A stretch of 46,188 nucleotides of DNA, from the NCBI RefSeq assembly GCF_027853915.1, contig NZ_JAQGLA010000061.1, positions 1 through 46,188 on the forward strand, read 5' to 3'. The notes below the pieces were generated by a model, which was not told the origin of the DNA, ran no database searches, and saw only the letters and a list, made by a program, of their open reading frames with translations. The translations under genes and the position numbers were made by a program. How positions within the stretch are numbered: position 1 is the first letter of the stretch; every line of letters starts with the position of its first letter. Origin of the DNA: Saccharopolyspora oryzae (GTDB lineage Bacteria; Actinomycetota; Actinomycetes; Mycobacteriales; Pseudonocardiaceae). Below, in pieces: positions 25,462 through 32,608 of the stretch.

Positions 25462-26312
25462 CTTCCTCGCGCAAGCGGATGCCGCGCCGGATCGCCGACG
25501 CGGTGGCGGTGCTGATCGCCGTCGCGGTGGCGTTCCCGCTGTACTGGATGGTGCTCTCGGCGTTCAAGCCGGAGGGCGAGCTGCTGTCCGCCGATCCCCG
25601 CCCGTGGACCTTCGCCCCCACCCTGGACGGGTTCCGCCGGGTGTTCACAGTGGACGGTCTCGGCGGCTACTTCGCGAACAGCCTGCTGGTGGCCGCGGCA
25701 GTGGTGCTGCTGTCGCTGCTCATGTCGTTCCTGGCGGCGGTCGCGCTGACCCGCTTCCGGTTCCGCGGTCGCACCGTGCTGCTGCTGATGATCCTGGTGG
25801 CCCAGATGGTCCCGGTGGAGGCGCTGACCATCCCGCTGTTCTTCCTGATGCGCGAGGTCGGCGGCGTGGCACCGGCGTTCGGCCTCAACCACCTGGGCTC
25901 GCTGGTGCTGGTGCACCTCGCGTTCAGCCTGCCGCTGGCGATCTGGATGCTGCGCGGGTTCGTCGCCGCGGTCCCCGCCGAGCTGGAGGAGGCGGCCACC
26001 CTCGACGGCGCCAGCCGCGGCCGGTTCGTGTGGCAGGTGCTCTTCCCGCTGGTGGCACCGGGTTTGGTGGCCACCAGCGTGCTGTCGTTCATCCACGCCT
26101 GGAACGACTTCCTGTTCGCCAAGACGTTCATCATCTCGGCCACCGAGAACCAGACGTTGCCGATGGCGATCCTGGTCTTCTTCAAACCCGAGGGCAACGA
26201 TTGGGGTGCGATCATGGCCGGTTCGACGTTGATGACGATCCCGGTGCTCGTCTTCTTCGTGCTGGTGCAGCGGAAGCTGGTGTCCGGCCTGGCCGGGGCG
26301 GTGAAGGGATGA
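25458..26312 (+). CDS. Sugar ABC transporter permease, DasC-like
   Basis: Second permease, 284 residues, six membrane segments (MalG-type). N-terminal YWMVLSAFKPEGELLSADP is typical of the group, and the EAA loop reads ELEEAATLDGASRGRFVWQV. ENQTLPMAILVFFKPEGNDWG, before the last membrane helix, is also characteristic. Start and stop overlap the neighbouring genes by four bases each (ATGA), a tight translationally coupled unit. Confidence 0.92.
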   Translation: MTSSRKRMPRRIADAVAVLIAVAVAFPLYWMVLSAFKPEGELLSADPRPWTFAPTLDGFRRVFTVDGLGGYFANSLLVAAAVVLLSLLMSFLAAVALTRFRFRGRTVLLLMILVAQMVPVEALTIPLFFLMREVGGVAPAFGLNHLGSLVLVHLAFSLPLAIWMLRGFVAAVPAELEEAATLDGASRGRFVWQVLFPLVAPGLVATSVLSFIHAWNDFLFAKTFIISATENQTLPMAILVFFKPEGNDWGAIMAGSTLMTIPVLVFFVLVQRKLVSGLAGAVKG

Positions 26313-27784
26313 GCTGGGACTCGCTGCTGCCGCGCCCGCTGCGGGTCAGCCCGGCGGCCGGGGTGCTGGAGCTGGACCAGAACACCACGGTCGGCGGCGA
26401 ACCCACCACGGCCGACTGGTTCCGCCGCCACGTCGGGGCGGGCACCGGGCTGCGGTTCGCCGACGACGAGCGCCCGACGATCGAATTCCGCGTCGACGGG
26501 CGCCGATCGGTCCCCGGCGGCTACCACGCGCAGATCCGCCCGGACGGCGTCGAGGTCGTCGCGCACGACGTGGCCGGCGCGCACCACGCCGCGCAAACCC
26601 TGCGGCAGCTGCTGGATCCGTCGGCGTACCGGTCGGCGCTGATCCACTACGGGCGGTTCGTGCTGCCGTGCGGGGAGGTCGAGGACCGGCCGCGGTTCGC
26701 CTGGCGCGGCTGCCACCTCGACGTGGCGCGCCACTTCCTGCCCAAGCGGGAAGTGCTGCGGTTCGTCGAGCTGCTGGCCGTGCACAAGCTCAACGTGCTG
26801 CACCTGCACCTGACCGACGACCAGGGCTGGCGGTTCGAGGTGCCGCGCTACCCGGAGCTGACCCGGGTCGGCGCCTGGCGGGCGCGCTCGATGGTCGGCC
26901 GCGGCCCGGAACCGGAGTTCGACTCCCGGCCGCACGGCGGTTTCTACACCTCCGACGACCTGCGCGAGATCGTCGCCCACGCGGCCCGCCACCACATCAC
27001 CGTCGTCCCGGAGGTCGACGTGCCCGGCCACAGCCAGGCCGCCATCGCCGCCTACCCGGAACTGGGCACCGGCCAGCGCCCCGAGGTGTGGGACTCGTGG
27101 GGCGTCAGCAGCGACATCCTCAACACCGACCCCGCGACCACCGACTTCTACCGCGCGGTCCTCGACCACCTGATGGACGTGTTCCCGTCCCCGGTGATCT
27201 GCGTCGGCGGCGACGAGGTCCCCGGCATCACCCCGCAGCACGGCACCTTCCTGCGCGAGCTCATCGAGCACGTCCACGCACGCGGCCGCCGCGCCTCCGG
27301 CTGGGACGAACTGCTGGACTCGGTGGACCCGCTGCCGGCGGGCACCATCATCGCCGCCTGGCGCGACGAGCAGGCGGCGGTGCGCGCCGCCGAACGCGGC
27401 CACGACGTCGTCCTGTGCCCGGAGGACCACCTCTACTTCGACCACCGCCAGGCCGACCACCCCGACGAACCGATCCCGGTGGGCTTCCTGACGACGCTGG
27501 AGAAGGTCTACGGCTACCAACCGCTGCCGGGCGCGCTCGGCGTCCAAGCGCAGGTGTGGACCGAGCACCTGGACACCCCGCGCCGCCTGGACTACGCGGC
27601 GTTCCCCCGCCTGTCGGCCTTCGCCGAAGTGGCCTGGAGCCAGCAGCACGACCTCGCCGACTTCCAGCGCAGGCTCGTCGACCACCACCTGCCCCGCCTG
27701 GACGCCCTCGGCGTCGAGTACCGCCCCCTGGGCGGCCCGCACCCCTGGCAGACCCGCCCCGGGGTGCCCGGCAGGCCCCGCTGA
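26309..27784 (+). CDS. Beta-N-acetylhexosaminidase, glycoside hydrolase family 20
   Basis: GH20 exo-hydrolase of 491 residues that releases terminal N-acetylglucosamine, for example from chitobiose. A small N-terminal domain (about residues 1-125) precedes the catalytic barrel: FAWRGCHLDVARHFLPK, LNVLHLHLTDDQGWR, VVPEVDVPGHSQA, and CVGGDEVPG with the catalytic pair Asp302-Glu303. No signal peptide is visible, so it works in the cytoplasm on sugar brought in by the preceding importer. It overlaps the permease stop (ATGA) and is the last gene of the operon. Confidence 0.95.
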   Translation: MSWDSLLPRPLRVSPAAGVLELDQNTTVGGEPTTADWFRRHVGAGTGLRFADDERPTIEFRVDGRRSVPGGYHAQIRPDGVEVVAHDVAGAHHAAQTLRQLLDPSAYRSALIHYGRFVLPCGEVEDRPRFAWRGCHLDVARHFLPKREVLRFVELLAVHKLNVLHLHLTDDQGWRFEVPRYPELTRVGAWRARSMVGRGPEPEFDSRPHGGFYTSDDLREIVAHAARHHITVVPEVDVPGHSQAAIAAYPELGTGQRPEVWDSWGVSSDILNTDPATTDFYRAVLDHLMDVFPSPVICVGGDEVPGITPQHGTFLRELIEHVHARGRRASGWDELLDSVDPLPAGTIIAAWRDEQAAVRAAERGHDVVLCPEDHLYFDHRQADHPDEPIPVGFLTTLEKVYGYQPLPGALGVQAQVWTEHLDTPRRLDYAAFPRLSAFAEVAWSQQHDLADFQRRLVDHHLPRLDALGVEYRPLGGPHPWQTRPGVPGRPR

Positions 27785-27796
27785 TACCTGCGGCGG

Positions 27797-28234
27797 TCAG
27801 TCCTCCAGGTGGGACTTGAGGCGCTGGAGGGTGGCTTCGATGGACCGGAGGTTCTGCTTCGGCAAGCCGGTCCGCGCGATCAGCTTCGGCAGCATCGCCG
27901 CGTAGTCGTAGGTCTCGGTGACCTTGGTCGCCGACTCGCCCGCCGGCTCCAGCTCGTACCGCCAGCGACCGGGCAGCACGTGCCGCCACGCGATCCGCCG
28001 GTTCTCCTCGTACTCCACGACCGTGTTGGTGATCCGGTAGCCGATGCCCCTGCGCATCCGCATCCCGAACTTCGACCCCAGCACCAACCGCTCCGGTCCG
28101 CTCATCTCCCCCTGCACGGTGCCGGAACCGTCGATGACCGCGTGCTTGCGCGGATCGGCCAACACCGCGAAAACCGCCTCCGCGGGAGCGTTCACGACCA
28201 CGCTGCTGGACACCGAGAACTCGTTCTGACCCAT
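27797..28234 (-). CDS. SRPBCC (START-like) family protein
   Basis: Small protein of 145 residues with the polyketide-cyclase/SRPBCC pattern: FSVSSSVVVNAPAEAVFAVLADPRKHAVIDGSG at the N-terminus (quoted in part), then SKFGMRMRRGIGYRITNTVVEYEENRRIAWRH and a C-terminal helix (LRSIEATLQRLKSHL). Such proteins bind hydrophobic ligands; the ligand is unknown. The minus-strand ATG at 28234 has no ribosome-binding site, but a TACGTT box lies seven bases before it, so the mRNA may be leaderless. The two convergent genes end only 12 bases apart with no clear terminator. Confidence 0.85.
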   Translation of the reverse strand: MGQNEFSVSSSVVVNAPAEAVFAVLADPRKHAVIDGSGTVQGEMSGPERLVLGSKFGMRMRRGIGYRITNTVVEYEENRRIAWRHVLPGRWRYELEPAGESATKVTETYDYAAMLPKLIARTGLPKQNLRSIEATLQRLKSHLED

Positions 28235-28241
28235 GCGGCAG

Positions 28242-28247
28242 AACGTA
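28242..28247 (-). promoter_or_regulatory. -10 box for a leaderless SRPBCC mRNA
   Basis: Minus-strand TACGTT, seven bases before the ATG, with no Shine-Dalgarno between. Confidence 0.4.
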
Positions 28248-28380
28248 ACGACCCGAGGTAACGAACCAGGCACGAAGCCGCGCTGAGCGCGCGTTCCCGC
28301 AGATCCGCGAAACCAGTGCCTCCCGTCACACGTCATCTGTAGTGTCACTTCTGATGATCAGCTGACCACTGGGGGTGCTC

Positions 28381-30885
28381 ATGACGGAAGCGACCGCGGG
28401 ACAAGGGGTTCCGGTCGCTCAGCTGCCGCAGCGCCTCGGCTGGCGGTGGATCAGGCGCAAGCGGCTGGAGACGATCCCGGACCAGCCGATCGTCCACCTG
28501 CTGCGCGAGAAGAACCCGGGCGCGCTGGTCGACCAGCTCTCCGACCACCTGGGCTCCGTCGTCCCGCACGTGGTGCTCGACGTCGGCGCCGACCCGGCCG
28601 AGACCCAGCGGCAGAAGTCCGTCCAGATCCGCAAGCTGCTCGACCGCGCGGCGCTGGGCCTGCGCGACGCCGACTCGTGGCCGCGCATCGGCCGGCTGCG
28701 CTTCCGCCGCTACGCGCTGCTGAGCTGGCTGCTCAAGAAGAACCTGCCGCAGACGAACCTGGCCCGCGCACCGCACTCCGACGTCCGCCACCTGCTGCGC
28801 GAATACCTCAGCAGCCGCCGCCCGCGGCGCACCCAGCAGGAAGAGCAGCTGGAGTCGCAGGGCTGGGAGCTGGCCGCGCAGAACCTGCCCTGGTACCTGC
28901 ACCTGCTGTCGCTGGTGTTCTTCCCGGTCTACTACGCGTGGTGGATGCGGGCGGGCCGCGTCGCGCGCTGGTTCATGCGGCAGCCCTACCTGTCCCCCGG
29001 CGAATCGGCCGACTTCCCCAGCTTCGCGCAGCGCCTGATCGCCACGCCCTCCCGCTTCGAGAACGCCGAGCAGGTCCGGAAACTGCTGGTGCACGCGTTC
29101 CTGGCCGACCTCGCCGACTCCTACAAGCGGCGGCTGTGGCGCTGGAAGTGGGTGCCGAAGGACTGCTACCCGGTCCTGCTGCTGCGCAACCTGCGCGACG
29201 AGAGCACCGGCAAGCTGCTGGTGCGCCTGATCAACGACGTCCGCAACGAGACCGGCTCGCGCGACCCGCTGCTGGTCGTCGGCGCGGGAACGGCCGCCCT
29301 GCCGGAGGAATCGCCGAGCGAAGCGGTGACCCTCGAGCAGTGGCCGGAGAAGCTGCAGAACGCGCGCCGCCGCCGCTCCCCCACCGCCTGGTACGTCCCG
29401 GTGCAGGTCGCCGACGAACCCGGCAGCACCGACGACGAATCCACGCTGTCGCTGGGCCAGGCGGACCTGCCGCTCAAGCGCTCCCGGCTGGTGCGCCGCG
29501 TCCCGGCGATCGCGCTGGTGGCGCTGCTGCTCGTCGGAACCGGTGCCTACGTCAAGCAGTACGTCGGGCCGTGCGGACAGCTGCTCCCCTGGAACGGCCT
29601 GGAACTGTGGGCTGAGGACAACGAATGCGTCGGCGTCTCCGACGGAACCTTCCAGTTCTCCGACATCAAGGGCAGGAACGCGGAGGAAGCCGACTTCCTG
29701 CAGGGCCTGGTCGGCTTGCAGCGGACGGTCGAGGACCAGAACGCCTGGATCGACACCCAGCACGAGCGGAACAAGTCGCGCCCCTACGTGACGGTGGTCT
29801 ACTTCAGCACGCTGACGGATTCCGATCCCAACTCCGCGACCCTCAACGGGGTTTTCGAAGAGCTCAAGGGAATCCTGCACGCGCAGCGGATGTCGGACCT
29901 GCGCGGCGGCCCGCTGATCCGGATCGTGCTGGCCAACGGCGGGGGCGAGATGAAGCACGCCGGGGCGGTCGCCGAGCACATCGTGGCGCTGGCCCAGCGA
30001 CGTGCGGATTCAGCGGCCCCGGTGGTCGGCGTGGTCGGTCTCGGCGGCAGCTGGCAGGGCACCGAGAACGCCATCCGGGTGCTGGGAGCCGCCGGACTGC
30101 CCATGGTGGGCACGACGACCTCGGCCGACGCCTTCCCGCAGGTGAGCAAGCTCTACCACCAGGTCGGGCCGAACAACGCGCAGCAGGCCCAGTTCGTCCG
30201 CGACTACCTCGGGCCGGGTGCGAAGCCCAAGGTCTACTACTCGACGGGCGACCTCTACAGCGAGAACCTGGCCGACGACCTGCGCGGGCAGTTCGCGCTG
30301 CCACCGGAGCGGATGGTCGCGAATCCCAGCTTCGACGACACCAGGATCAGCTGCGGCCCGCAGGAGGTCGCGTTCTTCTCCGGGCGGGCCAGCAAGCTCG
30401 GCGGATTCCTGGATTCGGTCCGCTGGCACTGCAACAAGATCAACGCACCGCTGCCCCGGCTGATCGCCGGGGACGACATCACCAAGTTCATGCTCGACAA
30501 GGAGCTGAAGAAGGACGTCTACCTGAGCCTCGAGTACACCTCGTTCTACGGGGAGGTCGTCAACAAGGAGAGCGACGACATCGAAGGCCGCGCGATGCTG
30601 GCCTTCGACGCGCTCCGCGTGCTGCAGAACGCGATCACCAACGTCATCGGCGAATCGCTGCTCCCCGACGGCGCGGAACAACTCCCCCTCAACGGGCTGT
30701 CCGTCTGGCGCGGCATCGCCGAGATCAACGGACCCGGGCGCGTGGTTCCCGGAACGGCAGGGAACATCTGCTACGGCCCGGATTCCCAGCAGGTCCCGGT
30801 GGACAAGAAGATCTCGATCATGCGCATGAAAACGGGCATGAGCCAACCCGAAGTCCTGTGGACGCGCGGAGAAGGCCGCTGCTGA
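28381..30885 (+). CDS. Membrane protein: degenerate NTPase-like cytoplasmic region fused to extracellular periplasmic-binding-protein-like domain
   Basis: Protein of 834 residues, not a member of any family I can name with certainty. Residues 1-165 are charged and soluble. A hydrophobic stretch follows at about 171-189 (WYLHLLSLVFFPVYYAWWM), then a second soluble part. In it, DCYPVLLLRNLRDES (about 261-275) and RDPLLVVGAG (about 294-303) look like the Walker B and sensor strands of a STAND-type NTPase. But the usual Asp is Arg (LLLRN) and no P-loop is seen, so it is probably inactive. A clear membrane helix at about 373-390 leads to a C-terminal region (about 395-834) resembling type I periplasmic-binding proteins: PVVGVVGLGGSWQGTENAI, LPMVGTTTSADAF, YHQVGPNNAQQAQFVRDYL, PKVYYSTGDLYSENLADDL. 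It would sense or bind a small molecule outside the cell. No transporter gene adjoins it. ATG at 28381 lies five bases after GGGGG. Confidence 0.7.
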   Translation: MTEATAGQGVPVAQLPQRLGWRWIRRKRLETIPDQPIVHLLREKNPGALVDQLSDHLGSVVPHVVLDVGADPAETQRQKSVQIRKLLDRAALGLRDADSWPRIGRLRFRRYALLSWLLKKNLPQTNLARAPHSDVRHLLREYLSSRRPRRTQQEEQLESQGWELAAQNLPWYLHLLSLVFFPVYYAWWMRAGRVARWFMRQPYLSPGESADFPSFAQRLIATPSRFENAEQVRKLLVHAFLADLADSYKRRLWRWKWVPKDCYPVLLLRNLRDESTGKLLVRLINDVRNETGSRDPLLVVGAGTAALPEESPSEAVTLEQWPEKLQNARRRRSPTAWYVPVQVADEPGSTDDESTLSLGQADLPLKRSRLVRRVPAIALVALLLVGTGAYVKQYVGPCGQLLPWNGLELWAEDNECVGVSDGTFQFSDIKGRNAEEADFLQGLVGLQRTVEDQNAWIDTQHERNKSRPYVTVVYFSTLTDSDPNSATLNGVFEELKGILHAQRMSDLRGGPLIRIVLANGGGEMKHAGAVAEHIVALAQRRADSAAPVVGVVGLGGSWQGTENAIRVLGAAGLPMVGTTTSADAFPQVSKLYHQVGPNNAQQAQFVRDYLGPGAKPKVYYSTGDLYSENLADDLRGQFALPPERMVANPSFDDTRISCGPQEVAFFSGRASKLGGFLDSVRWHCNKINAPLPRLIAGDDITKFMLDKELKKDVYLSLEYTSFYGEVVNKESDDIEGRAMLAFDALRVLQNAITNVIGESLLPDGAEQLPLNGLSVWRGIAEINGPGRVVPGTAGNICYGPDSQQVPVDKKISIMRMKTGMSQPEVLWTRGEGRC

Positions 30886-30892
30886 AACGACA

Positions 30893-30933
30893 CTGCGGGC
30901 GGTGCGACCCGTTTCGGACCGCACCGCCCGCAG
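30893..30933. terminator. Bidirectional terminator, receptor-like gene / symporter gene
   Basis: CTGCGGGCGGTGCG and CGCACCGCCCGCAG: perfect 14-pair stem, 13-base loop, between convergent stops at 30885 and 30946. Confidence 0.85.
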
Positions 30934-30945
30934 CTCGGACAGACC

Positions 30946-32400
30946 TCAGCCGGCCGTGGTCTTCTCCGGCTCGGTGGCCTTGGGCTCCCAGCACTCCACG
31001 CCGGTCAGCTCCGGCAGGCGGTCCCGGGTGAAGACCGGGTCCAGGCCCTGCTTGCGCTGCTCGTTGTAGTCGCGGAGGAGCTTGAACGCGATCGCGCTCA
31101 GCGGGGCGATCGCCGCCAGGTTCACCAGCGCCATGACGCCCATCGTGGTGTCCGCCAGGTTCCACACCAGGTCCGAGGAACCGATCGCGCCCAGGAAGGT
31201 CACCACCAGCACGATCCAGCGGTAGCCGGTCAGCACCGCGCGGTTCTGCGTCAGGAAGCCGACGTTGGACTCGCCGTAGAAGTAGTTGCCCAGCACCGAG
31301 GTGAACGCGACCAGCAGGATGATCAGCGTCAGCAGGTGCAGCGACCAGTTGCCCAGGTTGAACTGCAGGGCCTCCTGGGTCATCGTCGGGCCGCGGTTCT
31401 CACCGTAGGTCGGGTTGGACAGCAGCACGATGAACGCCGTGGTGGAGCACACCAGCAGGGTGTCGACGTAAACGCCGAGGGTCTGCACCAGGCCCTGCTT
31501 GACCGGGTGGCTCACCGACGCGGTGGCGCCGGCGTTCGGGGCCGAACCCAGACCGGCCTCGTTGGAGAACATGCCGCGCCGCACGCCCTGCACGATCGCA
31601 GCGCCCAGCCCACCGGCGGCGATCTCCTGGAAACCGAAGGCGTTGGCGAAGATCTGGCCGAGCACACCGGGCAGCGCGTCGATGTTGAGCACCACGATGA
31701 CCAGGCCGAGGATCATGTACAGCCCGGCCATGAACGGCACCAGCAGCTGCGCGACGTGCGCGATGCGGCGCACCCCGCCGAAGATGACCGCCGCGGTCAG
31801 CGCCACCAGGGCCAGGCCGAGCACCGGCTGCAGCCAGCCCATCCCGGTCGCGCCGGTCGCCTCCACCGAGGTCATGATCGCGCCGACGATGGTGTTGCTC
31901 TGCACCGCGTTGAACACGAAGCCGAAGGTGATCGTGATGACCACCGCGAAGAGCACGCCCATCCAGCGGGCGCGCAGGCCGTGCAGCATGTAGTAGGCCG
32001 GACCGCCGCGGAAACCGGCCTTGTCGCGCACCTTGTACAGCTGGGCCAGGGTGGACTCGACGAAGCTCGCCGCACCGACGACGAGACCCATCACCCACAT
32101 CCAGAACACCGCGCCGGGCCCGCCCAGCGCGATGGCGGTCGCCACACCGGCGATGTTGCCGGTGCCGATCCGGGCGGCCGCGGAGATCGCGAACGCCTGG
32201 AACGACGAGATCGCCTTCTTGCCGTCCTCCGCGGTCTCGGCCTTGCCGACCATCGCGCGGACCATCTCCGGGATCATCCGGATCTGCACCGCGCCGGAGC
32301 GGACCGTGAAGTACAGGCTGAGCACGGCCAGCACCGGGATGATCAGGTACAGCCAGAACGTGTCGTTCAGCGCGACGATCGCGTCGTTGAGCGCTTCCAC
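30946..32400 (-). CDS. Sodium:alanine/glycine symporter, AGCS family
   Basis: Membrane symporter of 484 residues, about 11 segments, importing alanine or glycine with Na+. Family marks: SSFQAFAISAAARIGTGNIAG, AVFWMWVMGLVVGAASFVES, KAGFRGGPAYYM, FSNEAGLGSAPNAGATA and KQGLVQTLGVYVDTLLVC. The GTG at 32400 is taken as start because it gives the family N-terminus (VEALNDAIVALNDTFWLY) and has AAAGG six bases upstream; the frame is open for 47 more codons without family resemblance. A palindrome at 32501-32523 may be its operator. No glycine riboswitch is visible upstream. Confidence 0.94.
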   Translation of the reverse strand: MEALNDAIVALNDTFWLYLIIPVLAVLSLYFTVRSGAVQIRMIPEMVRAMVGKAETAEDGKKAISSFQAFAISAAARIGTGNIAGVATAIALGGPGAVFWMWVMGLVVGAASFVESTLAQLYKVRDKAGFRGGPAYYMLHGLRARWMGVLFAVVITITFGFVFNAVQSNTIVGAIMTSVEATGATGMGWLQPVLGLALVALTAAVIFGGVRRIAHVAQLLVPFMAGLYMILGLVIVVLNIDALPGVLGQIFANAFGFQEIAAGGLGAAIVQGVRRGMFSNEAGLGSAPNAGATASVSHPVKQGLVQTLGVYVDTLLVCSTTAFIVLLSNPTYGENRGPTMTQEALQFNLGNWSLHLLTLIILLVAFTSVLGNYFYGESNVGFLTQNRAVLTGYRWIVLVVTFLGAIGSSDLVWNLADTTMGVMALVNLAAIAPLSAIAFKLLRDYNEQRKQGLDPVFTRDRLPELTGVECWEPKATEPEKTTAG

Positions 32401-32500
32401 GTAGAACCTTTCCGCAGGGTTGATGCGGAGCATCGGCGTTCCCGCGCACATCGGGTGGATGCGCCCGCCAAAGATCACCGCTCCGTTCGGTCGGCACAGC

Positions 32501-32523
32501 TTGTCCGACCCGGGACCGGACAA
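32501..32523. promoter_or_regulatory. Palindrome TTGTCCG-N9-CGGACAA before the symporter gene
   Basis: Perfect 7-base arms around ACCCGGGAC, about 100 bases upstream of the symporter GTG. The TTGTC/GACAA arms resemble GntR-family operators; no such regulator lies nearby, so the owner is unknown. Confidence 0.45.
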
Positions 32524-32551
32524 ACGGTTCCCGTGGCGCAAAGGTTACAAA

Positions 32552-32580
32552 ACGGGGCCTGCGGCACATGCAGGCCCCGT
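32552..32580 (-). terminator. Rho-independent terminator of uvrA
   Basis: ACGGGGCCTGC and GCAGGCCCCGT form a perfect 11-pair stem with a 7-base loop. On the minus strand it is followed directly by TTTTG, 28 bases after the uvrA stop. Confidence 0.9.
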
Positions 32581-32608
32581 CCCGTTCTCACTCCTCGGAT
32601 CAGTGCTT

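Noticed and set aside
32401..32568. Glycine riboswitch before the alanine/glycine symporter
   Set aside because: The conserved aptamer segments are not visible; only a palindrome with DNA-operator character is present.
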